Source: an uncultured Collinsella sp. (lineage in GTDB: Bacteria; Actinomycetota; Coriobacteriia; Coriobacteriales; Coriobacteriaceae). Taken from it: DNA of 27,977 nucleotides. Each line of letters opens with the position of its first letter. Position 1 is the stretch's first letter. The position numbers and the translations under genes are program-made. The notes beneath the pieces were generated by a model. The model had not been told where the DNA came from and did no database searches. It was given only the letters and a program-made list of their open reading frames with translations. Of this stretch, positions 1-8,800 are shown in pieces. Location of the stretch: positions 1-27,977 of the forward strand of contig URYW01000014.1 in assembly GCA_900552145.1 (NCBI GenBank), in the 5' to 3' direction.

Positions 1-2223
1 CATGTCGTTTTCTTTCATGAGGGCACCGGCGGAGGGGAGGCTCTGTGCGGTGAACTTCTCGGCCGAGACACCGGCGCCAAGAATCTCCTCGGTTGTGCCG
101 ACGGTGGTGACCGAGCGGCCCTTCTTGGCCGTGAAAGCCTGGACGCCCTGCGTGTTGGTGGTCGTCTTGGTCTTGAGCAGCGACGTGTTGAAGTTCATCA
201 AACGATAGTCGCTCGAGACCAGCGCGATGTCGCGATCTTCCTTGAGTACCTGGGCATACAGCAGCTTGCTGCCACCGTAAATGGCGTTCTTGAGGCGCTT
301 GCGGTTGGTCTTGGTGACGTATCCAGAAAGCGCGACGCGCACCACGCGGCCGTTCTCAAAGACGAACAGCACGTCGGCCTTGTAGTCCTCGGGGTCGATG
401 ACCCAGATGACGCTCTCGTCGGGTTCCATCTCAAGATCGGTCGGCAGGTACGAGCCCAGCTGGGCCGACTTGGTGTCCTCAAACGCTGCGACCTTGCACT
501 TGTACACCTGGCTCTTGTTGGTAAAGACCAGCAGCTCGTGGGTGTTGGAGGACGGGAACTCGATAAAGGGTTTGTCGCCGTCCTTGTACTTGAGCGTGGT
601 CGCCTTCTTGAGCACGCGGTCCGTCATCTTCTTAAGGTAGCCATCGCGCGAGAGCATGATGGTGACCGGGTACTCCTCGACCTCAGGCTCCAAGCTTACC
701 TCGATAACCTCATGGGGCTCGATTCTGCCCGTGCGGCGCGGCATCACGTACTTCTTGTTGACCGCGGCCAGCTCGTCGCTGATGACCTTCTTGATTTTCT
801 CCTCGCTGGAGAGAATCTCCTCAAGCTCGGCAATCTCGCCCTCAAGCTTGGCGATGTCCTTGGTGCGGTTGAGAATGTACTCCTCGTTGATGTTGCGGAG
901 CTTGAGCTCGGCAACAAACTCGGCCTGCGTCTCGTCGATGTCGAAACCCGTCATAAGGTTGGGTACGACCTCGGCCTCGAGCTTGGTGCCGCGGATGATG
1001 GCGATGGCCTTGTCGATGTCGAGCAGAATCGCCTCGAGGCCGTGCAGCAGGTGCAGGCGCTCGGACTTTTTTCCCAGGTCATAGTTAATGCGGCGACGCG
1101 TGGACTCAATACGCCACTTGACCCACTCGTGCAGGATCTGACGCACGCCCATAACGCGAGGGTAACCATCGACTAACACGTTGAAGTTGCACGAGAACGA
1201 ATCCTGCAGCGTGGTCGAGCGATAGAGCTTGGCCATGAGCTTGTCGGGGTCGACACCGCGCTTAAGGTCGATGGCGATGCGCAGGCCCGAAAGGTCGGTC
1301 TCGTCGCGGATATCGGCGATCTCCTTGACCTTGCCTTCCTTGGAGAGCTTGACGATGCGCTCGATGATGACATCGGTCTTGGTGGTGTAGGGAATCTCGT
1401 AGACCTCGATGATGCGCTCTTCGGGGATCCAACGCCAGCGGGAGCGAATCTGGAAACTACCAAGGCCGGTCTCGATGATCTTCTCCATCTCCTCGCGGCG
1501 GTAGATAATCTCGCCGCCGGTCGAGAAGTCGGGCATGGGCATATACTCGAGCAGGTCGCAGTCGGGATCCTTGAGGTAATGCATCGTGGCAGTACAGACC
1601 TCGTTGAGGTTGAAGCCGCAGATATCGGATGCCATGGCGACGCCGATGCCTATGTTGGCCGAAACCAGAATATTGGGGAACGTGGTGGGCAGCAGGCGCG
1701 GCTCCTTCATGGCGCCGTCGTAGCTGTCAACGAAGTCGACCGGGTCCTTGTCGATGTCCTTGAAGATCTCGGCGCTGATGGGGGAGAGCTTGGCCTCGGT
1801 ATAACGCGAGGCGGCGTAGCTCAGGTCGCCCGAATAGTACTTGCCAAAGTTGCCCTTCGACTCCACGAAGGGGGCGAGCAGTGCCTCGTTGCCGGTGGCC
1901 AGACGCACCATCGTCTCGTAGATCGCGGCGTCGCCGTGTGGGTTGAGCTTCATGGTCTGGCCCACAATGTTGGCGCTCTTCTGGCGCTCGCCCTTGAGCA
2001 GACCCATCTTGTACATGGTGTAGAGCAGCTTGCGGTGCGAGGGCTTAAAGCCGTCAATCTCGGGGAACGCACGCGAGACGTTGACGCTCATGGCGTAGGG
2101 CATGTAGTTGACCTCGAGCGTCTGCGTGATCGGCTGGTCGGTGACCTCGGAGTGCAGGCCGATGACGTTCTCGGCGTTGACCTGCTTTTTCTTCGGCTGG
2201 TTCTTCGTCTTCTTCTTTGCCAC
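1..2223 (-). CDS. Type IIA DNA topoisomerase subunit A (GyrA/ParC-like), 3' end outside window
   Basis: The breakage-reunion subunit of a type IIA topoisomerase: it cuts and rejoins a DNA duplex through a tyrosine-DNA link while the partner B subunit hydrolyses ATP. The frame is open for 741 codons from a GTG at 2221-2223 and leaves the left edge, so the C-terminus is missing. The basic start (VAKKKTKN) is followed by the winged-helix segment with NPHGDAAIYE (about residues 94-103) and the active-site tyrosine in AASRYTEAKL (Tyr141). The coiled-coil tower lies around 400-480, and the beginning of the pinwheel C-terminal domain follows. It sits 45 bp downstream of the B subunit on the same strand, so the two are probably co-transcribed. 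The residue corresponding to quinolone-target Ser83 of E. coli GyrA is Ala. Whether it acts as gyrase or topoisomerase IV cannot be decided here; the pair diverges from canonical GyrA/GyrB, so no symbol is given. Confidence 0.93.
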   Translation of the reverse strand, partial: MAKKKTKNQPKKKQVNAENVIGLHSEVTDQPITQTLEVNYMPYAMSVNVSRAFPEIDGFKPSHRKLLYTMYKMGLLKGERQKSANIVGQTMKLNPHGDAAIYETMVRLATGNEALLAPFVESKGNFGKYYSGDLSYAASRYTEAKLSPISAEIFKDIDKDPVDFVDSYDGAMKEPRLLPTTFPNILVSANIGIGVAMASDICGFNLNEVCTATMHYLKDPDCDLLEYMPMPDFSTGGEIIYRREEMEKIIETGLGSFQIRSRWRWIPEERIIEVYEIPYTTKTDVIIERIVKLSKEGKVKEIADIRDETDLSGLRIAIDLKRGVDPDKLMAKLYRSTTLQDSFSCNFNVLVDGYPRVMGVRQILHEWVKWRIESTRRRINYDLGKKSERLHLLHGLEAILLDIDKAIAIIRGTKLEAEVVPNLMTGFDIDETQAEFVAELKLRNINEEYILNRTKDIAKLEGEIAELEEILSSEEKIKKVISDELAAVNKKYVMPRRTGRIEPHEVIEVSLEPEVEEYPVTIMLSRDGYLKKMTDRVLKKATTLKYKDGDKPFIEFPSSNTHELLVFTNKSQVYKCKVAAFEDTKSAQLGSYLPTDLEMEPDESVIWVIDPEDYKADVLFVFENGRVVRVALSGYVTKTNRKRLKNAIYGGSKLLYAQVLKEDRDIALVSSDYRLMNFNTSLLKTKTTTNTQGVQAFTAKKGRSVTTVGTTEEILGAGVSAEKFTAQSLPSAGALMKENDM

Positions 2224-2268
2224 GATATCCTCTTGAACTTCTTAAGGGCCGTCGTTATCGATTTGCTG

Positions 2269-4266
2269 CTACTGCAGGTCCAACTGGTCCAGGTATTCCT
2301 TGCCGTGCTCCGAGATATGGCGCTTGCGGCCCGCCTCGTCGTTGCCCAGCAACAGGTTGAACATGGTTTCCATCTTGGTGACGTCCTCGGGCTCCACCTT
2401 GATCAGACGGCGCGTCTCGGGGTTCATGGTGGTGAGCCACATCATGTCCGGGTCGTTCTCACCAAGACCCTTGGAGCGGTTGATCGAGCACTTTTGGTCG
2501 CCGATCTCTTTGAGGATGTCGTTCTTCTCGAGCTCGGTGTAGGCAAAGTAGGTCTTTTCTTTGCAGTTGATCTCGTAGAGCGGCGACTCGGCGATATACA
2601 CGTAACCCTCGTCGATAAGTGTGGGCACCAGGCGGTAGAGCATGGTGAGCACGAGCGTGCGGATGTGGTAACCGTCGACGTCGGCGTCCGTACAGATGAT
2701 GACCTTGTTCCAGTTGAGGTTGTCGAGGTCAAAGGCACCAAGGTTCTTGATCCGCTTGTCCTTGATCTCCACGCCGCAGCCCAGCACGCGCATGAGGTCC
2801 ATGATGATGTCGGACTTAAAGATGCGCGGGTAGTCCTCCTTCAGGCAGTTGAGGATTTTGCCTCGGACGGGCATGACGCCCTGGAACTCGGCATCGCGCG
2901 ACGTGCGAATGGCGCCTGCTGCCGAGTCGCCCTCTACGATGTAGATCTCGCGGCGACTCTTGTCCTTGGAGCGGCAGTCGATGAACTTCTGCACGCGGTT
3001 GGCCATGTCGGTCTTCTGCTGCAGGTTGGTCTTGATGCTCTGGCGCGTCTTTTCGGCGTTCTCGCGTGAGCGCTTGTTGATGAGCACCTGCTCCATGATC
3101 TTGTTGGCGGCATCTTTGTTCTCGATCAGGTAGGTCGAGAGGCGCTCCTTAAAGAATGCCGTCATGGCCTGCTGGATAAAGCGGTTATTGATGGCCTTCT
3201 TGGTCTGGTTCTCGTAGGACGTCTGGGTGGAGAAGCAGTTGGTTACCAGCACCAGACAGTCCTGGACGTCCTGCCACTTAATGCCGCTTTCGTTTTTGTT
3301 GTATTTGCCCTGTTGCTTAATGTAGGCATCGATGGCACTGGTCAGAGCGCTACGGGCCGCCTTCTCGGGTGAGCCGCCGTTCTCGAGCCACGATGAGTTG
3401 TGGTAGTACTCCTGCATCATGAAGGTGCGAGAGAAGCACATGCATGCGGTGATTTTTACGTTGTAGTCGGGCAGGTCTTCGCGGTCGCGACCGCGACGGT
3501 CGGCCTCGATAAAGAAGGGTTCGGTGAGGTAGTCGGTACCGACCTTCTCGAGCACGTAGTCTTCGATGCCCTTGGGATAGCAAAAGTCCTCTTCGGAAAA
3601 CTCGCCATCGTCGCCTTCGATGCGCAGGCGGAAGGTCACGTTGGCGTTGACCACGGCCTGGCGGCGCATGGTTTCGCGATACCAATCGTGGGGAATGCTG
3701 ATGGAGGTAAAGACCTCAAGATCGGGGCGCCACTTGATGGTGGTGCCGGTGCGGTTCTCGTCGCTGGGCTCAATCTCGAGTGCCTTCTTCTTGGCGCCGA
3801 CAACCTTGCCCTTCTTAAAGTGCAGGGAGTACTTGTTGCCGTCGCGCCAAACCGTGACGTCCATGTACTCGGAGGCGTACTGGGTCGCGCACGAGCCTAG
3901 GCCGTTGGTACCGAGCGAGAAGTCGTAGTCGCCGCCCTGGTTGTTGTTGTATTTGCCGCCGGCGTAGAGCTCGCAGAAGACGAGCTCCCAGTTAAAGCGC
4001 TTCTCGGAAGGGTTCCAGTCGAGCGGGCAGCCACGGCCATTGTCCTCTACCTGGATAGAGCCATCGCGAAAGGCGGTAAGGGTGATAAGTTTGCCGTAGC
4101 CCTGGCGTGCCTCGTCAACGGCGTTAGACAGGATCTCGAAGGCGGCATGCGCGCAGCCATCGAGTCCGTCCGAGCCAAAGATGACGGCGGGGCGCAGGCG
4201 TACGCGTTCCTCGTCCTTGAGCTGGCGGATACTGTCGTTACCATAGTTTGCGGTGTTTTTTGCCAT
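2269..4266 (-). CDS. Type IIA DNA topoisomerase subunit B (GyrB/ParE-like, divergent)
   Basis: The ATPase and TOPRIM subunit partnering the downstream A subunit; 665 residues, the size of the short ParE/GyrB form. The GHKL ATPase N-box is visible as EILSNAVDEA (Asn48), followed by EDNGRGCP (74-81) and GTNGLGSC (about 119-126). The TOPRIM domain follows, with EGDSAAGAI, PVRGKILN and the metal-binding DADVDGYHIRTL. The C-terminal part has RSKGLGEND. The TOPRIM signature is EGDSAAGAI where classical GyrB/ParE have EGDSAGGSA, and PVRGKILN replaces PLRGKILN, so this is a divergent lineage and may be a second topoisomerase beside a canonical gyrase encoded elsewhere. That is family knowledge plus inference. 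The start is ATG at 4264-4266, preceded by a purine-rich GAGAGAGCGAG stretch. The N-terminal sequence MAKNTANYGNDSIRQL fits a usual beginning. Confidence 0.94.
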   Translation of the reverse strand: MAKNTANYGNDSIRQLKDEERVRLRPAVIFGSDGLDGCAHAAFEILSNAVDEARQGYGKLITLTAFRDGSIQVEDNGRGCPLDWNPSEKRFNWELVFCELYAGGKYNNNQGGDYDFSLGTNGLGSCATQYASEYMDVTVWRDGNKYSLHFKKGKVVGAKKKALEIEPSDENRTGTTIKWRPDLEVFTSISIPHDWYRETMRRQAVVNANVTFRLRIEGDDGEFSEEDFCYPKGIEDYVLEKVGTDYLTEPFFIEADRRGRDREDLPDYNVKITACMCFSRTFMMQEYYHNSSWLENGGSPEKAARSALTSAIDAYIKQQGKYNKNESGIKWQDVQDCLVLVTNCFSTQTSYENQTKKAINNRFIQQAMTAFFKERLSTYLIENKDAANKIMEQVLINKRSRENAEKTRQSIKTNLQQKTDMANRVQKFIDCRSKDKSRREIYIVEGDSAAGAIRTSRDAEFQGVMPVRGKILNCLKEDYPRIFKSDIIMDLMRVLGCGVEIKDKRIKNLGAFDLDNLNWNKVIICTDADVDGYHIRTLVLTMLYRLVPTLIDEGYVYIAESPLYEINCKEKTYFAYTELEKNDILKEIGDQKCSINRSKGLGENDPDMMWLTTMNPETRRLIKVEPEDVTKMETMFNLLLGNDEAGRKRHISEHGKEYLDQLDLQ

Positions 4267-4365
4267 ACTCGCTCTCTCGGTGCTCCCTTGCTGCGTTTAA
4301 GTCATATAGATAGTCAAGGTAGCATAGCCCAGCCCACAGGCGATTCCAACCAACACGAAATCCAT

Positions 4366-4379
4366 CGAACAATCGTTCG
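4366..4379. promoter_or_regulatory. LexA/SOS-like box
   Basis: CGAAC-AATC-GTTCG is a perfect 5+5 palindrome with a 4-nt spacer. It matches the Gram-positive/actinobacterial LexA consensus CGAACRNRYGTTYG at all but one position. It lies about 100 bp upstream of the topoisomerase B start and 355 bp upstream of the lipoprotein. Assignment to LexA is inference from the motif alone. Confidence 0.45.
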
Positions 4380-4401
4380 GAATTTGGTGGAACAGCGTTT
4401 G

Positions 4402-4432
4402 CTCGGACAAAACCGAGTCGGTTCTGTCCGAG
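4402..4432. promoter_or_regulatory. 31-nt near-perfect palindrome (possible operator or hairpin)
   Basis: The arms CTCGGACA (4402-4409) and TGTCCGAG (4425-4432) enclose AACCGA (4411-4416) and TCGGTT (4418-4423), centred on G4417, with one A/C mismatch at 4410/4424. There is no T-run, so it is not a typical terminator. It could be an operator or a cruciform/hairpin between the divergent genes. Confidence 0.5.
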
Positions 4433-4733
4433 TAAGTTTGAAGGCGGTCGAATGCGTCCTGCTACGTTTGCGGTTGGATGCGTTTGTCAAAAACGTGCCA
4501 TGCGGATTGTTGGATTGAATCGAACATTGGGACAGGCGTCTCATTTTATGGGCCGAGGGCGTGCGTATACGAGTCTTTTTGGTCCATAGGGGATGCTGGG
4601 CGGTTGCTAGTTGGGCCACGGGTCACTTCGCCGGCGCTGCTTTTCGCCATACGCTCATAGTGGAGGCCGATGCCACGGAGTCGACTTGGGACTCGGGCAA
4701 CGGATGAGCTGTAAGCCGAAAGGAGCGGTGAGG

Positions 4734-5816
4734 ATGATGAAGCCCATGACGAAGAAGCTGCTGTTAGGAATTCCCACCGTGACGCTTTCGGCCGTGCTGG
4801 CTTGCACGCTTACCGGTTGCGGCGGAAATGCGCCGAGTGGCTCGGCTGGCAGCTCGGGCGGCGGCAGTGCTCCCGTAGAGAAGAAGGCCTATGAGTCGCA
4901 GACGGTCGAGGTAGCTGGTATAACCTATGAGTCGGTAGCCCACGGTACGTTCTATCGCGGCGACGCTAAGCTGCAGGACGGCTTTTACCTGCACGTCAAG
5001 ATCACCAACAACAATGCAAAGAACAGGACGTTTAGCTCCTTTAACGTGCATGCTGCCCAGGGCGATCTTGAGGCAGGCGACCCGTTGTTTACTTCCGGCA
5101 AGGCGGCCGTGCTCGATTACGTTGCAAGCGAGGCTCCCGATGAGCTTCACGAGGGCATCGATCTTTCCGAGAGGCCAGATATCGGTCCGGGCGAGACTGT
5201 TGAGTACGTGTATTTCTGGGCGCCCAAGACGGCGTACTACGGGCCCATCACTGTCGAGTTCGTAGATGCTTACGCCCCCGCCAAGAATCATGAGGCCATG
5301 CACTTTGACACCACGGGGTGCGAGACCAAGGAGTTCAAGGCGGCCGGCGGTGTGGCCGATTCTGGTGACGCGGCCAATATGACCGGCATCGATTGCGCAT
5401 CGTACAGTATCGAGGCCGCCGATGGGTACACGCTGGATTCGTCCAACGAAGAGCACGAAAAGGCAGACTTCTTCCACGACGAGACTGGAGGACGCTTGCA
5501 CATCAGCATCTTCCCGCGCTCGCCGGAGGAAGAGGTTGCAAGCCTAGAGCAGGTCTACGAAGGCAAGGAGACAACAACCGACCAGGTCGAGTACAACGGC
5601 ATAACGTGGCTGCGCTTTACCGGTCCCGACAACGGCCATACGCTGTTTGCGACGGCTCCCGCAACGGGTGAAACCGTCCGCGTGTCGATTGGCTGGAAGA
5701 TCGATTGGGCCGCCGCCGTGCCCATGATGGAGGCGCTTACGCTCAAGAAGCGCTGTGATTCCCATGGCAGGCGACTCAGGGCTGGCTCCGAGCTATCGGG
5801 GCCAGCCCTTTTTTGA
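4734..5816 (+). CDS. Secreted lipoprotein of unknown function
   Basis: A 360-residue predicted lipoprotein. A basic start (MMKPMTKK) is followed by a hydrophobic stretch and the lipobox LTGC, with Cys29 the expected lipidated residue, then a Gly/Ser-rich linker. Residues about 45-170 look like a beta-sandwich domain of the DUF4352/DUF5067 kind seen in other Gram-positive lipoproteins (KITNNNAKNRTF, then IGPGETVEYVYFW). A second domain occupies about 200-345. The ATG at 4734 is preferred over earlier in-frame starts because AAAGGAG at 4719-4725 lies 8 nt upstream and the signal peptide begins there. The frame does not stop until 5814-5816, inside the rho-independent terminator at 5779-5814. 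The last ~25 residues are therefore terminator sequence, perhaps the result of a 3' frameshift. Function is not recognised. Confidence 0.82.
   Translation: MMKPMTKKLLLGIPTVTLSAVLACTLTGCGGNAPSGSAGSSGGGSAPVEKKAYESQTVEVAGITYESVAHGTFYRGDAKLQDGFYLHVKITNNNAKNRTFSSFNVHAAQGDLEAGDPLFTSGKAAVLDYVASEAPDELHEGIDLSERPDIGPGETVEYVYFWAPKTAYYGPITVEFVDAYAPAKNHEAMHFDTTGCETKEFKAAGGVADSGDAANMTGIDCASYSIEAADGYTLDSSNEEHEKADFFHDETGGRLHISIFPRSPEEEVASLEQVYEGKETTTDQVEYNGITWLRFTGPDNGHTLFATAPATGETVRVSIGWKIDWAAAVPMMEALTLKKRCDSHGRRLRAGSELSGPALF
5779..5814 (+). terminator. Rho-independent terminator of the lipoprotein gene
   Basis: GGGCTGGC (5779-5786) pairs with GCCAGCCC (5801-5808). A T-G wobble and CCGA/TCGG extend the stem to about 13 bp around a GCTA loop, and TTTTTT follows (5809-5814). 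It overlaps the 3' end of the reading frame. Confidence 0.9.
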
Positions 5817-5862
5817 TGTTCGATGAGCCGAGTCGGCGTCTCTCGCAAAGGTAATTTAGGAG

Positions 5863-8800
5863 CTAGCGAGGCCTATCCGAATTGATCTCATCGGCGGTGT
5901 TGTTTTCGAGCGCCGTGCGGCGGGTGCTGTAGACGATAAGGCCGGCGCCTGCTGCGGCGAGTGCTGCAGCGGCTGCCGTAAGGGGAGCGTTGACATCGCC
6001 CGTGCCCGCAAGCGCGCCCGCTTTTCCGGGGCGCTTGCTATTGCCGTGATCCTTGCCGCTGCCAGAGCCACTGCCGCCACCGGAGCTGCTTCCGCCGGAG
6101 CCGCCGCCCTTGTCAGTACCGCCGCCACTCGAGCCGCCACTGCCGTCCGCCGTCATCGGTGCATCGTGAAGCCCCGTCGTATCCACGCTGTCGCATACGC
6201 CGACCTGAACTTCTGAGCGTTCGCATGCCGCGTCGGGCACATGAAGCTCGTGCAGTACGGCACCCAGCGCCGAGTTTGCGCCTGGTCGAATTTCCTCGAG
6301 CGTTACGGGATCGAGCGCCACCAGATTACGCGCCTTCGCATACAGCGTTACGCGTTTGCCCACTTCGTCGCTCCAGCTCTCGGGGATGGCGAAGCTCATG
6401 CGAAACTGTGCCGTGCAACCCGGTGCCAGCACGGCGTTGCCGTTGTCGGCTACCAGCGGGTGCGTTGCAAAACGTGCGCCCAGCGTCTCGAGCGCGTACT
6501 TCACGTGTGCCATGTCGTTGGCCGGAGCATCTTCGGAAAGCTCTGGATCAAAGATCGATGCCGTGCGTGCGTTCGCTCCGAATCCGATGGATGCGCTGGA
6601 GAACGGCTGGCTGGAGCCCTCTCGGTATAGATCGATTGTGCCGGCGGTGCGCAGCGAGTAGCCGGCGTTTCGCACCGCGTCCATGAAGGATTCGCCTGCT
6701 GCTCCGGGCACCACCGCGCCCGAGGTAGCGACCGCGCCCGTCGGAGTGGCACACGCCGCCAAGGGTACTTCGATGCCGTGCAGCTCTGCCTCGCTCTGCT
6801 CGGCACTCACAATGTGCGTGGCGAGTGCGGAGAGCATGCCTCCCGACGTCAAAAACGTCGTTATCTGATCGACGGGATGGTCCAGCTCGCACATCACGAA
6901 CGGCTCCGTGAACAGATCGCCTGCCAAGGTGCTGGCGAAGATGCGGAAGTGCTTGCCCATCACTGCTACCGGGTTGCCTTCTTCGTCGTAGGTTTGTCCC
7001 ACCTTGCCATCGGTGTTCTCTACATAGAGCACGCACCTGCCGTTGTTGCTTACGCTAAACGATGCCGGGCCACAGCCTGCGGCACCCACAGGCTGCGTTG
7101 CAAATGCCGATGCGTCTCGCGTCCAAGTGATATGCTGCAGTTGTTCGTTGACGGTTGCCAAAAAGCCCGAATGTTGTGGCCACGGCACCGCACGGGGTAC
7201 CGTGGCGTCTGGTGGCATAACGCCCCAGCCTGCAATGGACTGGCCGATCACGGCGTACGATGCGCAGCCGCAACCGTCTGCAGTCTCGTACGCAACGGGC
7301 ACCACCATTTTGCCGTTGATATTCTCGGGCTCGCCCAGCTCGATACTCGACGGTGCTTGTGGAAAGCGGAGAACTTGGCGGAACGTCAGGCTGTCGCCCG
7401 AAACGTCCGACCACAGGGTAAAGCACTCCAGCGCAACCTCAGCCTCGCTGCCGAGCGCCTTTTCTGCGGTGCTTCCACGGCGGTGGAGATAGGCACCCGA
7501 CAGGCGTCCGTCGACCAGCGTCTTGCCCACCGTGATGCGCGGGCACTGCAGGCAATGGTAACCGTCCTCCTGCAGGCGCCCGCGCGAGATGCTGCGCCAC
7601 GACGTGTGCGATATCACGCGAACTTCGCTATTACTTATGCGCAGGCGCACAACGGACAGTATGCCGGATGTGCTCGCCGTATCGAAATGGGTGTTGTCGC
7701 CGGCGGGGCGCTCGCCCGAGACCAGCAGCACGTAGGCGTCCTGGTTTCCTCTTCCGTCCGTATATTCCACCACGTCGAAGTCGTAATCGTATATGCCGTC
7801 GCGCTCCACGTCGCCCTCGCCAAACCCAAGGGGAAAGTCCACGGGCGTGGGAGCGGACCACGTGCCGTTTGCCTTTGTGTGTACCACCAGGCGCGAGCGG
7901 CCATTGTCGCCGTAGCGCACCGAGGCGATACGGAACAGGCATTCTACGTCGGCAATCATTGCCAGCTTCATGTGGGCTTCGCTGAGCACGCCAGCAAACA
8001 GCACGTTGTCGCTCGAGGGTTTGATGCCGCCACGCTCGTCCTCCGACACGCCGGCAGAATTGGCGTTCGAGTCAGCAACGGCGTTCGTTGCCTGACCGAT
8101 GTAGGTGTACTCATACATCGGCGCGGCGTTTTCGTCGTTTTCCATCAGTGCGTGGACGAAGTGCTCGATCTGTCCCGTGTCGTCGCTTTCTACATCCGCC
8201 TCGAGCTCAATGCACGTGACCGCTTGATCCCAATCGCGCACGACAGGCGCGACGTTTACGGCAGTGGCCTTAACCTCGGCGCGTGCGAGCAGCTCGGCGT
8301 TGGTGACGATGGTGGCCGATGCGATAAATTGCGGCACGCCGCCCGCCTCAATGTTGCCGGCCGAGCCGAAGCGGGCATTCAGCGTATAAGGCGTATCTCC
8401 ACCCAATGCGAGCTCAGAGCGCTGGAGCACATACTGGCTGCCATTGTTCACCGACATATTCCACGAATCGAGGAGTGTGGGCCACGACCCCGACCAAGCC
8501 TTGGTGGTCCACTTGAACATTACGAACTGGAGTATCACATCGACATCGACGTCTGCACCTACGCGCAGTCGCGGAAGCTGGTGTCCACCTGCCTTCTCGT
8601 ACCCAATGAACAGCGTGAGGGATGCGGCGCCGCGCACGGCAGACGAAGCGACGCCTGCAACGCCGGCGCCAAAGGTGACGGCAAGCCCGATCTGGATGGT
8701 GAACGAGCCCGACGTGTTTGAATAGTCGAGCGAAATGTTTTTAAAAAACGCCGCGCCGCTGCCGTGCGTGTGGGCACCCACGGCGAGCGCCAGCTTCGCC

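Larger units (their letters stand above)
4267..4733. other. 467-bp intergenic region between divergent topoisomerase and lipoprotein genes
   Basis: No convincing gene is seen. The frames present are low-complexity shadows without a ribosome binding site or recognisable domain. The region holds a LexA-like box at 4366-4379 and a 31-nt near-perfect palindrome at 4402-4432, both listed separately. It should contain promoters for both flanking genes. The clearest candidate on the minus strand is TTGGAA, 17 bp, TATGCT reading toward the topoisomerase gene, but the match is weak. Confidence 0.6.

Noticed and set aside
1579..3069. Long open frame on the plus strand opposite both topoisomerase genes
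   Set aside because: Antisense shadow of two clear genes. It spans the boundary between them, has no domain and a composition typical of reverse-strand GC-rich coding sequence.
4314..4619. 101-codon minus-strand frame upstream of the topoisomerase gene
   Set aside because: No Shine-Dalgarno, no domain, basic low-complexity translation, and it would cover the LexA-like box and palindrome.
6778..8721. 647-codon plus-strand frame opposite the surface-protein gene
   Set aside because: Antisense shadow: low-complexity His/Arg/Val-rich translation, no ribosome binding site or domain, while the minus-strand frame has signal peptide and sorting signal.
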